DNA from: Clostridia bacterium
GTDB lineage: Bacteria > Bacillota > Clostridia > Christensenellales > Borkfalkiaceae
Reading direction: 5' to 3'
Assembly: GCA_017558825.1 (NCBI GenBank)
Contig: JAFYTO010000003.1
Location: forward strand, 87,127 to 151,126
Length of the DNA: 64,000 nucleotides
Below, in pieces: positions 51,484-60,176 of the stretch; the first letter of the stretch is position 1; each line of letters opens with the position of its first letter. The position numbers and the translations under genes are program-made. Under the pieces are notes generated by a model. It was not told the DNA's origin and searched no databases. It was given only the letters and a program-made list of their open reading frames with translations.

Positions 51484-53778
51484 ATGAACAATTTTTTAGA
51501 CCTTGACTTGAAAATTAAGGAGATGGCGTCAAGAATTCGCGAACTTAGGGAAATTGAAAACATCTCTATTGCGGATATGGCGTTAAAAACGGGCGTTAGC
51601 GAGCAAGAGTATATTGATTGCGAACAAGGCAAAAACGACCTTAACTTTGCTTTTATTTATAGGTGTGCAAATGCATTTAACGTTGACGTTACGGACATAA
51701 TAGAAGGTAGAAGCCCAACGTTAAAATCTTACACTTTAACAAGAAGTGGCAAAGGTCAACGCATAGAGCAAGCACACGGAATGACTTATTATAACCTTGC
51801 ATCTGCTTTTAGAAGCCGTATTGCAGAGCCTCTTTACGTTTTAAACGCATATAACGAAGAAGCCACTAAAAAGCCTATAGAATTAACTACTCATACCGGT
51901 CAAGAATGTGATATTGTTATAAGTGGTCAACTTAAAATTCAAATAGGTGATCACCAAGAGATTTTAAACGCTGGAGACAGTATTTATTACGACAGTTCAA
52001 CGCCTCACGGAATGATAGCCGTTGGCGGGCAAGACTGTGAGTTTTACGCTATAGTTTTAAACCCAAATAGTGATGAAAGCGTAGTAGGTGAAACCGTTAA
52101 TAAGGAAATTTTAGTTGCTAATGCTTCACTTATTAAAGATAAAAAGCAAAGAGTTTACAAAAAATACGTTGAAACTAAAACTGATGAAAACGGCACTCCT
52201 ACAAGTATTGAGTTTAAAAATATTGACAAGTTTAACTTTGCCTTTGACGTAGTTGATGAAATTGCTAAAAAAGAACCTGAAAAACTTGCTTTATTACACG
52301 TTGAAAACGATGGTACGGAAAACCGCTTTACGTTTAAAGATATAAAGCGCAACTCTTGTAAGGCAGCAAACTACTTCAAGTCGCTTGGCATTAAAAAGGG
52401 CGACAGAGTTTTACTTGTTCTTGGTAAAAATTATCAATTCTGGTATGCAATTTTAGGCTTACATAAGCTTGGTGCTATAGCAATTCCAGCAATGAACCAA
52501 TTACTTGCAAAAGATTTTGAGTATAGGTTTAACGTTGCTGGCGTAAGTGCAGTTATATGTTCGGCTAAAGGCGGCGCTAGTGAGCAAGTTGATTTAATTA
52601 GCGATAAGTGTTCTACGTTAAAGCATAAAATTTTAGCGGGCGGTCAAAAAGAAGGCTGGCACGACTTTGATGAAGAATATAGCTTGTTTAGCACTCATTA
52701 CGACAGAATGCCTGACAGTGCTTGTGGTGATGATACAATGCTTATGTTCTTTACTTCTGGCACAACTGGTTACCCTAAAATAGCAATGCATAGTTTCAAA
52801 TACGTTTTAGGCCACTTTGTAACTGCAAAATATTGGCACGCCGTTGACCCTGATGGATTGCATTTTACAATTTCCGATACGGGCTGGGCTAAAGCATTAT
52901 GGGGCAAGTTATACGGTCAATGGCTTTGTGAAGGTGCAGTATTCACTTACGATTTTGATAGGTTCAACGCTGGAAATATTCTTCCAATGTTTGAAAAATA
53001 TAACATCACAACGTTCTGCGCACCTCCAACAATGCTTCGCTTAATGGTTAAAGAAGATATTTCAAAATACAATTTATCTTCAATTAAGCATATGACAACT
53101 GCTGGCGAAGCGCTTAACTTAGAAGTTTATAAGCAATTCAAAAACGCAACAGGCCTAAGTATAACGGAAGGCTTTGGTCAAACGGAAACAACGCTTGTTG
53201 TAGGCAATATGATTGGCGCAAAAACAAAACCAGGCTCAATGGGTAAACCTATTCCTATTTATGACGTTGAACTTTTAGATAGTGACGGAAATAAAGTGGA
53301 GGCTGGTACGGCTGGCGAAATTTGTATTAAAACTAGCGAAAAAATGCCTTGCGGTTTATTTAAAGGTTATTATAATGACCCAGCTAAAACCGAGGAGGCT
53401 TGGTATGACGGTTATTATCATACGGGCGACCTTGCTTGGTGTGATGAAGACGGATTTTATTGGTACGTTGGCAGAAAAGATGACGTTATTAAATCATCTG
53501 GCTACCGCATAGGTCCGTTTGAAATTGAAAGCGTTATTATGGAACTTCCTTACGTTTTAGAATGCGGTGTTTCTGCCGTTCCTGATGAGGTAAGAGGTCA
53601 AGTAGTTAAAGCAAGCATAGTTTTAGTAAGGGGTAAAGAGGCTAGCGAAGAACTTAAAAAAGAAATTCAAGAATACGTTAAAAAACGTACGGCGCCTTAT
53701 AAATATCCGCGTATAGTTGAGTTTAAAACTGAACTTCCTAAAACTATAAACGGCAAAATTCAAAGAAGTAGGTTATAA
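51484..53778 (+). CDS. HTH-cupin-acyl-CoA ligase fusion (MACS type), copy 2
   Basis: 764 residues with the same three domains as the 48870 protein: HTH (ISIADMALKTGVSEQEYIDC), cupin (THTGQECDIVISGQLKIQIG, TPHGMIAV) and ligase with FTSGTTGYPK (about 421), GFGQTET (about 562), YHTGD and NGKIQR with Lys757. The ligase parts are very similar, the HTH parts less so, which suggests different operators. First gene of the Val T-box operon, followed after one base by a P-loop ATPase. Isobutyrate is the likely substrate by the operon logic (inference). Confidence 0.88.
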   Translation: MNNFLDLDLKIKEMASRIRELREIENISIADMALKTGVSEQEYIDCEQGKNDLNFAFIYRCANAFNVDVTDIIEGRSPTLKSYTLTRSGKGQRIEQAHGMTYYNLASAFRSRIAEPLYVLNAYNEEATKKPIELTTHTGQECDIVISGQLKIQIGDHQEILNAGDSIYYDSSTPHGMIAVGGQDCEFYAIVLNPNSDESVVGETVNKEILVANASLIKDKKQRVYKKYVETKTDENGTPTSIEFKNIDKFNFAFDVVDEIAKKEPEKLALLHVENDGTENRFTFKDIKRNSCKAANYFKSLGIKKGDRVLLVLGKNYQFWYAILGLHKLGAIAIPAMNQLLAKDFEYRFNVAGVSAVICSAKGGASEQVDLISDKCSTLKHKILAGGQKEGWHDFDEEYSLFSTHYDRMPDSACGDDTMLMFFTSGTTGYPKIAMHSFKYVLGHFVTAKYWHAVDPDGLHFTISDTGWAKALWGKLYGQWLCEGAVFTYDFDRFNAGNILPMFEKYNITTFCAPPTMLRLMVKEDISKYNLSSIKHMTTAGEALNLEVYKQFKNATGLSITEGFGQTETTLVVGNMIGAKTKPGSMGKPIPIYDVELLDSDGNKVEAGTAGEICIKTSEKMPCGLFKGYYNDPAKTEEAWYDGYYHTGDLAWCDEDGFYWYVGRKDDVIKSSGYRIGPFEIESVIMELPYVLECGVSAVPDEVRGQVVKASIVLVRGKEASEELKKEIQEYVKKRTAPYKYPRIVEFKTELPKTINGKIQRSRL

Positions 53779-53779
53779 A

Positions 53780-54439
53780 ATGGAATTTAAACGCATTACT
53801 ATAATTTCAGGGCATTTTGGCAGTGGAAAAACTAATATTTCGGTCAATTTGGCTCTTGAACTTAAAAAAAATAAAGAAGACGTTGCTATTTTAGATATAG
53901 ACATAGTCAATCCGTATTTTAGAACGAAAGACAGCACTCAGCTTCTTGAAGAAAACGGAATTAAATTAATATGCTCGGAATATGCTAACTCAAACGTAGA
54001 TATTCCAGCACTTCCACAGCAAATATACGGCGTAACTGACAATCTAAAATCTTCATTTATAATAGACGTAGGCGGCGATGACCGTGGAGCGTTGGCGCTT
54101 GGTAGATTAGCGCCTAAAATAAAGGAAGAAAACGACTTTGATATGTATTACGTTGTAAATAAGTTTAGGCCTTTAACAAGTGACAGCAAAAGTGCAATAG
54201 AAGTAATGCGAGAAATAGAATTTGCGTGCAAAATGAAATTTACCGGCATAATAAACAACTCTAACTTAGGTTTAGAAACAACTTCTAGTGACGTTTTAGG
54301 TTCGGTAGATTACGCAAATCAAATAGCAAAAGAAACTGGATTAAAAGTTGTTTTAACAACTGTAAACAACAGTTTGTATAACGAATTGAAAGATAAAATT
54401 GACAATTTGTATTGTTTAACGTTACAAAAAAAATTATAA
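53780..54439 (+). CDS. P-loop ATPase of the MinD/ParA-like (SIMIBI) class
   Basis: 219 residues. Walker A GHFGSGKTNIS near the N-terminus, AILDIDIVNPYFRT (switch I-like) and IIDVGGDDRGALALG (switch II-like). Genes of this type often accompany 2-oxoacid:ferredoxin oxidoreductases in Clostridia, and a role in cofactor or Fe-S assembly for that enzyme is possible but unproven. It starts one base after the ligase gene and is followed by the ferredoxin subunit. Confidence 0.7.
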   Translation: MEFKRITIISGHFGSGKTNISVNLALELKKNKEDVAILDIDIVNPYFRTKDSTQLLEENGIKLICSEYANSNVDIPALPQQIYGVTDNLKSSFIIDVGGDDRGALALGRLAPKIKEENDFDMYYVVNKFRPLTSDSKSAIEVMREIEFACKMKFTGIINNSNLGLETTSSDVLGSVDYANQIAKETGLKVVLTTVNNSLYNELKDKIDNLYCLTLQKKL

Positions 54440-54452
54440 AGGAGAACCTTAT

Positions 54453-54659
54453 ATGGCAACTTTAAGTTTTAAAAGTGAAAAGTGTAAAGGTTGCGGATTG
54501 TGTGTTGACGTATGTCCAAAAGGCGTACTTGCACTTTCCCAAAACGTAATAAATAGCAAAGGGCATCACCCTGTTGAAGCAGTTAAGCCTGAAGCGTGCA
54601 TTGCTTGCGCGTTTTGTGCTACTATGTGCCCTGATTGTATTATAAAGGTAGAAAGGTGA
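54453..54659 (+). CDS. 2-oxoacid:ferredoxin oxidoreductase, ferredoxin (delta) subunit
   Basis: 68 residues with two 4Fe-4S motifs: CKGCGLCVDVCPKG and CIACAFCATMCPD. It carries electrons between the TPP centre of the complex and ferredoxin. AAAGGAG precedes the ATG. It is the first of four subunit genes in the order delta-alpha-beta-gamma. Confidence 0.92.
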   Translation: MATLSFKSEKCKGCGLCVDVCPKGVLALSQNVINSKGHHPVEAVKPEACIACAFCATMCPDCIIKVER

Positions 54660-54663
54660 TATT

Positions 54664-55728
54664 ATGGCAGATAAAGTTTTAATGAAAGGTAACGAAGCAA
54701 TTGCGGAAGCCGCAATAATTGCAGGTTGCAAACACTATTTTGGTTATCCTATAACGCCACAAACTGAAATTGCTGCATATATGGCAAAAAGAATGCCAAA
54801 AGTTGGCGGTGTATTCTTACAAGCAGAAAGCGAAGTTGCTGCTATCAATATGGTTTACGGCGTGGCATCTACTGGCACTAGAGTTATGACTTCTTCTTCA
54901 AGCCCTGGAATTTCTCTTAAAGGCGAAGGTCTTTCATACCTTGCCGGCGCTGACCTTCCAGCACTTGTTGTAAACGTTCAACGTGGCGGTCCAGGTCTTG
55001 GCGGTATTCAACCTTCTCAATCAGACTATTTCCAAGCAACAAAGGGTGGCGCACACGGCGACTTCCATATGCTTGTTTTTGCTCCAGCATCAGTTCAAGA
55101 AATGGCAGATTTAACGGTAAAAGGCTTTGACCTTGCAGATAAATACCGTATGACTTCTATGATTTTAGCAGATGGTACGTTAGGTCAAATGATGGAGCCT
55201 GTTTCTCTTGACTACGAAGTTAAAGCCCCTATTGAAAAACCTTGGGCTGCAACTGGAACTCAATTAAAAAGAGAACACAACGTTATTAACTCGCTTTACT
55301 TAAAGCCTGAAAAATTAGAGCAAACCAACTTTGAAAGGTTTGATAGATACAAGCAAATTGAAGAGAGCGAAGCTATGTACGAGGAATATTTAACTGAAGA
55401 TGCAGAAATTATCGTAACGGCTTTCGGCATTGCTTCAAGAGTTGCTAAAAACGCTGTTAATATGGCAAGGGCACAAGGCATTAAAGTTGGTTTAATTAGA
55501 CCTATTACACTTTGGCCATTCCCTAAACAAGCATATCAAAACGTTATAGGCAAAGCAAAGCGCATCATTTCCGTTGAACTTTCAATGGGACAAATGATTG
55601 AGGACGTTCGTTTAGCGGTAGAATGTAAAGTTCCTGTAACTTTATGTAACCGCACTGGCGGTATGATTGTTTCGCCTGAACAAGTTTTAGAAAGCATTAT
55701 TAACGCTAGCAAGGAGGTAAACGCATAA
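54664..55728 (+). CDS. vorB: 2-oxoacid:ferredoxin oxidoreductase, alpha subunit
   Basis: 354 residues. FGYPITPQTEIAAYM at about residues 22-36 is the usual alpha-subunit start, and TSSSSPGISLKGEGLSYLAG is conserved. VOR/KOR type rather than pyruvate type; by context the substrate is a branched 2-oxoacid such as 2-oxoisovalerate. The gene symbol follows this inference. Its TAA overlaps the ATG of the beta gene by one base. Confidence 0.85.
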   Translation: MADKVLMKGNEAIAEAAIIAGCKHYFGYPITPQTEIAAYMAKRMPKVGGVFLQAESEVAAINMVYGVASTGTRVMTSSSSPGISLKGEGLSYLAGADLPALVVNVQRGGPGLGGIQPSQSDYFQATKGGAHGDFHMLVFAPASVQEMADLTVKGFDLADKYRMTSMILADGTLGQMMEPVSLDYEVKAPIEKPWAATGTQLKREHNVINSLYLKPEKLEQTNFERFDRYKQIEESEAMYEEYLTEDAEIIVTAFGIASRVAKNAVNMARAQGIKVGLIRPITLWPFPKQAYQNVIGKAKRIISVELSMGQMIEDVRLAVECKVPVTLCNRTGGMIVSPEQVLESIINASKEVNA

Positions 55729-56477
55729 TGGTAGTATTTGATAAACCAAACGCATTAAGAGACGTTCCGCTTCATTATTGTCCAGGCTGTACTCACGGTA
55801 TAGTTCACCGCCTTGTTGCCGAAGTTATTGATGAACTTCAAATTGAAGGTAGAACAATAGGCGTGGCACCGGTTGGCTGTGCGGTTATGGCTTATGATTA
55901 TTTTAATTGTGATATGATTGAAGCTGCTCACGGTAGAGCACCAGCGGTAGCAACAGGCGTTAAGCGTGCACTTCCGCAAAACATAGTTTTCACTTATCAA
56001 GGTGACGGCGATTTAGCTTCTATTGGTATGGCTGAAACGGTGCACTCTGCTGCAAGAAATGAAAATATAACAATTATCTTTATAAACAACGCTATTTACG
56101 GTATGACTGGCGGTCAAATGGCACCAACCTCACTTCCAGGTCAAATTACTCAAACTTCTCCTTACGGAAGAAAAGTTGAAGACTGTGGCTACCCTGTAAA
56201 AGTATGTGAAATGCTTTCTCAGCTTGACGGCCCTGAATATATTACACGCGTTGCAGTAAACAACGTTAAAAACGTTAAGAACGCTAAAAAAGCTATTAAA
56301 AAAGCGTTTGAAAATCAAGTAAACGGAAAGGGTTTCTCTTTAGTTGAAGTTGTTTCTACTTGCCCAACAAACTGGGGTTTAACACCGCAAGACGCGCTTA
56401 AATGGGTTGATGAAAAAATGATACCATACTACCCACTCGGCGTTTATAAAGACAGGTCTAATACGGAGGTTAAATAA
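55728..56477 (+). CDS. vorA: 2-oxoacid:ferredoxin oxidoreductase, beta subunit
   Basis: 249 residues, TPP-binding subunit. HYCPGCTHGIVHRL holds the conserved Cys-Pro-x-Cys near the start, GDGDLASIGMAE is the TPP/Mg motif and NNAIYGMTGGQMAPTS the following loop. In the reductive direction the complex joins an acyl-CoA and CO2 to a 2-oxoacid using reduced ferredoxin; the oxidative direction is also possible. AAGGAGG lies ahead of its start within the alpha gene. Confidence 0.88.
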   Translation: MVVFDKPNALRDVPLHYCPGCTHGIVHRLVAEVIDELQIEGRTIGVAPVGCAVMAYDYFNCDMIEAAHGRAPAVATGVKRALPQNIVFTYQGDGDLASIGMAETVHSAARNENITIIFINNAIYGMTGGQMAPTSLPGQITQTSPYGRKVEDCGYPVKVCEMLSQLDGPEYITRVAVNNVKNVKNAKKAIKKAFENQVNGKGFSLVEVVSTCPTNWGLTPQDALKWVDEKMIPYYPLGVYKDRSNTEVK

Positions 56478-56479
56478 TT

Positions 56480-57016
56480 ATGAAAACAACGAATTATTTA
56501 TTCGCCGGTTTTGGCGGTCAAGGAATATTATTTTCTGGTAAAGTTTTAGCGTACAAGGGTTTAACTGATGGCAAAAACGTTAGTTGGCTCCCTTCATACG
56601 GTCCAGAAATGCGTGGCGGTACGGCTAACTGTAGCGTTATTGTTAGTGATGAGGCCGTAGGCTCTCCAATAGTAAGCAATCCAAACGTTTTAATTGCAAT
56701 GAACCTTCCTTCACTTGATGCATACGAAAATTCAGTTACTGCTGGCGGAAAAATCTTTGTTGACTCAAGTTTGGTTGATAGAAAAGTATTAAGAACAGAC
56801 GTGGACGTTTATTATATTCCTGCAACTTCTCTTGCTTCAGACAATAAAATGCCTAAACTTGCAAATATGATTATAATGGGCAAGGTTTTAAAAGAAATGG
56901 GCGAGTTTGATAATGAAGATGGCGTTGTAAATGCGCTTAAAAAAGTAATTTCAGCAAAGCACGCTGATATGCTTGAAATTAACTTAAACGCATTAAAAAT
57001 TGGTAAAGATTATTAA
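56480..57016 (+). CDS. vorC: 2-oxoacid:ferredoxin oxidoreductase, gamma subunit
   Basis: 178 residues. [17 protein letters not shown] at the start and [16 protein letters not shown] are gamma-subunit signatures. ACGGAGG precedes the ATG. It completes a four-subunit enzyme. ilvE follows after 11 bases. Confidence 0.9.
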   Translation: MKTTNYLFAGFGGQGILFSGKVLAYKGLTDGKNVSWLPSYGPEMRGGTANCSVIVSDEAVGSPIVSNPNVLIAMNLPSLDAYENSVTAGGKIFVDSSLVDRKVLRTDVDVYYIPATSLASDNKMPKLANMIIMGKVLKEMGEFDNEDGVVNALKKVISAKHADMLEINLNALKIGKDY

Positions 57017-57027
57017 GGAGTTTTGTT

Positions 57028-58089
57028 ATGGAAATTAAAATTACAAAAACAACGAATAAAGGTACTTTGCCCGAAGCTTCTACTTTAGGTTTTGGCAAAG
57101 TGTTTACAGACCATATGTTTATTATGGACTATTCTCAAGATAAAGGCTGGCAAAATGCACGCATCGTTCCTTTCCAAAGGCTTTCAATTCACCCTGCCTC
57201 AACTGTTTTACACTATGGCAGTGAAATTTTTGAAGGTTTAAAGGCTTATAGAACTAAAGACGGTAGCGTTCAACTTTTTAGACCTCTTGAAAACATTAAA
57301 AGACTTAACCGCTCTGCAGAGCGTATGTGTCTTCCTACTATTCCAGAAGAAGATGCTTTGGAAGCCTTAAAAACGTTTATTAAGGTTGAAGAAGATTGGG
57401 TTCCAAGCAAAGAAGGCACTTCTCTTTACATACGTCCGTTTATGTTCGGTAACGATGAAACTTTAGGTGTACACGCTGTTAAAAACGCAACTTTTGTTAT
57501 AATAACTTCTCCTGTAGGTAGTTATTATAAAGAAGGTATTAACCCTGTTAAAATTATGATTGAAGATGAAGACGTTAGAGCTGTTCGCGGTGGTACTGGC
57601 GAAGCAAAGTGTGGTGGTAACTACGCTGCAAGTAATAGAGCAGGTCAACGTGCTGAAGAAAAGGGTTATTCTCAAGTTTTATGGCTTGACGGCGTTGAAA
57701 GAAAATACATAGAAGAAGTTGGCGCCATGAACGTTATGTTTAAAATTAACGGAAAAGTTGTAACTCCTAAACTCGTTGGCTCTATTCTTCCTGGCATTAC
57801 AAGAAAATCTATCATTGAAATTTTAAAGACTGAAGGCTATGAGGTTGAAGAAAGATTATTGAGCGTTGACGAGCTTATAGAAGCCCTTGAAAACGGCACG
57901 CTTGAAGAGGCTTACGGTTGCGGCACTGCAGCAGTAGTATCTCCAATTGGCGAACTTGCTTACAAAGGCAAAAAATATTCAATTAATAACGGCAAAATTG
58001 GTTCTTTAACACAATACCTTTACGATACTTTAACAGGTATTCAATGGGGTAACGTTGAAGATAAGTTTGGTTGGATTGAAAAACTCTAA
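57028..58089 (+). CDS. ilvE: Branched-chain amino acid aminotransferase
   Basis: 353 residues, fold-type IV PLP enzyme. HYGSEIFEGLKAYR, RGGTGEAKCGGNYAAS (Gly-rich, preceding the active-site region) and QVLWLDGVERKYIEEVGAMN are typical, and the Schiff-base Lys is in the AKCGGNYAAS segment. It interconverts Val, Leu, Ile with their 2-oxoacids, using glutamate. As last gene of the Val T-box operon it completes the route from acyl-CoA to amino acid. AAGGAG precedes the ATG. Confidence 0.93.
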   Translation: MEIKITKTTNKGTLPEASTLGFGKVFTDHMFIMDYSQDKGWQNARIVPFQRLSIHPASTVLHYGSEIFEGLKAYRTKDGSVQLFRPLENIKRLNRSAERMCLPTIPEEDALEALKTFIKVEEDWVPSKEGTSLYIRPFMFGNDETLGVHAVKNATFVIITSPVGSYYKEGINPVKIMIEDEDVRAVRGGTGEAKCGGNYAASNRAGQRAEEKGYSQVLWLDGVERKYIEEVGAMNVMFKINGKVVTPKLVGSILPGITRKSIIEILKTEGYEVEERLLSVDELIEALENGTLEEAYGCGTAAVVSPIGELAYKGKKYSINNGKIGSLTQYLYDTLTGIQWGNVEDKFGWIEKL

Positions 58090-58090
58090 T

Positions 58091-58213
58091 TTAAGGCGTT
58101 ATTTGCTACGTTATACTGTGTTACTTCAAAAAAGGCAGACTGTAATGACCAAAAAGGTCTATTGCATCCTGCCTTTTTTTCGTGCCTTGTCTAACTTGCA
58201 ACTAACGCCTTAA
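58091..58213. repeat. Palindromic intergenic element, copy C
   Basis: The most complete copy: perfect 11-base terminal inverted repeats TTAAGGCGTTA/TAACGCCTTAA, inner arms AAAAAGGCAG/CTGCCTTTTT and core CTGTAATGACCAAAAAGGTC with TATTGCATC. It begins two bases after the ilvE stop and may also terminate the operon. Confidence 0.8.
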
Positions 58214-58223
58214 AAAATAATAA

Positions 58224-58312
58224 CTACAAAAAGTAAACTGTAATGACCAAAAAGGTTTATTTCACCCTTTTAAAAATGCGAGCCTTGCCTAATACCGCAA
58301 CTAACGCTTTAA
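58224..58312. repeat. Palindromic intergenic element, copy D (partial)
   Basis: Core CTGTAATGACCAAAAAGGTT with weak arms and the right end GAGCCTTGCCTAA ... AACTAACGC. The left terminal arm is missing. Confidence 0.65.
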
Positions 58313-58317
58313 AAATT

Positions 58318-58412
58318 ATAATTATAAAAGGCAGACTGTAATGACCAAAAAGGTCTATTGCGTCATGCCTTTTTTTATGATTTTATAAATTTCTAACTAA
58401 TGATTTATAAAA
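58318..58412. repeat. Palindromic intergenic element, copy E (partial)
   Basis: Core CTGTAATGACCAAAAAGGTC with arms AAAAGGCA/TGCCTTTT and no GAGCCTTGCC segment; the flanks TTATAAATT and TTATAAAA form a different outer end. Confidence 0.65.
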
Positions 58413-58438
58413 CTTAACGTTTTATTTGTAAAATTTAA

Positions 58439-58467
58439 TTGACAATAAGTAAAAGTGTTGTTATAAT
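58439..58467 (+). promoter_or_regulatory. Promoter of T-box unit 3
   Basis: TTGACA (58439-58444), 17-base spacer, TATAAT (58462-58467). Confidence 0.82.
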
Positions 58468-58473
58468 TATTAA

Positions 58474-58742
58474 AACAAACGCAATGATGCGGAATAGTAG
58501 GTATTAGGTTGTTGCCTTTAGAGAGGCGTTGATTGGTGCAAAACGCTGGAGTAACTTTACCGAACTCGCCGTGGAGCGGTTGCCAAGAAATTTAAGTAGT
58601 GGCAAACGGGAACTCCCGTAATAGAGTTATGATGTGTTAGCATCAAAAGTGCGCCTTAATTTGGGCGAAAAAGAGTGGTACCGCGGAAATGATATTTAAC
58701 GTTTTCGTCTCTTTAAAGCAAAGAGGCGGAAACGTTTTTTTT
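58474..58742 (+). promoter_or_regulatory. T-box riboswitch 3, leucine specifier
   Basis: K-turn and lower helix ATGAT-GCGG with CCGT-GGAGC; specifier loop GAA-CTC-G gives CTC (Leu) at 58565-58567, in the canonical GAA-NNN context. Distal Stem I has AGAGAGGCG and ATTGGTG. T-box AGAGTGGTACCGCGG at about 58672-58686; UGGU fits A73 of tRNA-Leu. The terminator AACGTTTTCGTCTCTTT/AAAGAGGCGGAAACGTT plus eight T spans 58698-58742. It controls the unit 58787-63445. Confidence 0.92.
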
Positions 58743-58786
58743 GTTACAAGAACAGTATCATATTTTAAAGGTAAGGAGTTGTAAAA

Positions 58787-60175
58787 ATGAGAAAAATTGT
58801 AATTGCTGATGTTACACTTAAAAAACTTTGTGAAGAACGTGAAGTTTCTCTACTTTTCCGTGAGAAATCAACCATTGCAAACAGTGCAGAATTATTAGGG
58901 GCAAACGTTATTGAATTGCCTAACGTAAAAAACTTGCGCGAGGACTCTATTATATATAAAACCATTGCTAAAAATGTGCAAAATGCGGTTTTAGCTATTC
59001 CCGTTGGCTTTACTAGTGAAGACGTTAAAAATGCCTGGGAATGCGTTAAAGACGCTAAAAAGCCTAGACTTCAAGTAGAACTTCCAGTTTCCACTATTCA
59101 AATGGAATATACATATCACGTTAAGCAAGAAAAGATGCTTGAAAAAATAGTTCAACTTATAACCGAAGCTAAAGCTATTTGTAGTGACGTTGAGTTTTCA
59201 GCTTTAGATGCTACTAGGGCTAGTTTAGAATTTGTTTTAAGCGCTGTTAAAAAGGCTGAAGAAAGTGGAGCAACCGTTATTACTATTTGTGACAATGCTG
59301 GAATTTCTACTCCAAGTGAAATTGCGTCTATCGTGTCTGCAGTTAAAAAAGCGGTTACTGTTCCAGTTTACGTTCAAGTTAGTGACCGTATAAATATGGC
59401 TGTTGCTAGTGCTTTTGCAGCTATTGAGAACGGCGCTGATGGGTTAAAGTGTGCAATGGTTAGCAAAGATGCTCTTTTAACGGGTGCTATTTGTGATGCC
59501 GTTAACGTATGTGGCAAACAAATAGACGCGTTTGTTGAATTAAAAAGCACTAAAATTCACGCTAGTATTGAAGAGTTAACTTCAAAAATTAATCATAAAC
59601 AATTTGACGATAGCACTGCTAGCAGTGAAGATAAAAATGTTTTACTCGATGAAGAATCTACATTAAAAGACGTTGCCGTTTCAGCAACAGCGCTTGGTTA
59701 CGACCTTTCTGAAAACGATTTAGGTAACGTTTATAAAGCTCTTATGAAAGTTTGCGAAAAGAAGGGAACTATTGGCGCAAAAGAATTTGAAGCGCTTATT
59801 GCAAGTAACGCAATGCAAGCTCCGTCAACTTATCACTTTGAAACGTATACTACTACAAGTAGCAACGTTTCTACGGCAATGTCACAAATAACTCTCAAAT
59901 GCAACGGCGAAATTATTTGTGGCGTTAGTACGGGTGACGGACCTATCGACTCTGCTTTCCGCGCAATTGAACAATGTATTGGTCATCATTATGAGCTTGA
60001 TGATTTCCAAGTTCAAGCTGTTACTGAAGGTAAGGAAGCGCTTGGTTCAGCTCTTGTTAAACTCCGCAATAACGGCAAACTTTATTCAGGTAACGGCACG
60101 TCAACAGACATAGTTGGTGCAAGTATTAGAGCATACGTAAACGCTCTTAACAAAATTGTGGCCGAGGAGAAATAG
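58787..60175 (+). CDS. LeuA-like protein with degenerate active site
   Basis: 462 residues. The C-terminal 110 residues are a LeuA regulatory domain (GDGPIDSAFRAIEQCIGHHY, YSGNGTSTDIVGASIRAY), which in 2-isopropylmalate synthase binds leucine. The N-terminal part keeps the outline of the TIM barrel (ALDATRASLEF for the usual EDATR; ICDNAGISTPSE for DTVGYTTPE). Catalytic residues are gone: the DTTLRDGEQ motif reads DVTLKKLCE (Arg and metal-binding Asp are both Lys), and the metal-binding HCHND reads VQVSD. So it is unlikely to be an active synthase. A leucine-sensing regulator or scaffold is possible. AAGGAG precedes the ATG. Confidence 0.8.
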   Translation: MRKIVIADVTLKKLCEEREVSLLFREKSTIANSAELLGANVIELPNVKNLREDSIIYKTIAKNVQNAVLAIPVGFTSEDVKNAWECVKDAKKPRLQVELPVSTIQMEYTYHVKQEKMLEKIVQLITEAKAICSDVEFSALDATRASLEFVLSAVKKAEESGATVITICDNAGISTPSEIASIVSAVKKAVTVPVYVQVSDRINMAVASAFAAIENGADGLKCAMVSKDALLTGAICDAVNVCGKQIDAFVELKSTKIHASIEELTSKINHKQFDDSTASSEDKNVLLDEESTLKDVAVSATALGYDLSENDLGNVYKALMKVCEKKGTIGAKEFEALIASNAMQAPSTYHFETYTTTSSNVSTAMSQITLKCNGEIICGVSTGDGPIDSAFRAIEQCIGHHYELDDFQVQAVTEGKEALGSALVKLRNNGKLYSGNGTSTDIVGASIRAYVNALNKIVAEEK

Positions 60176-60176
60176 T

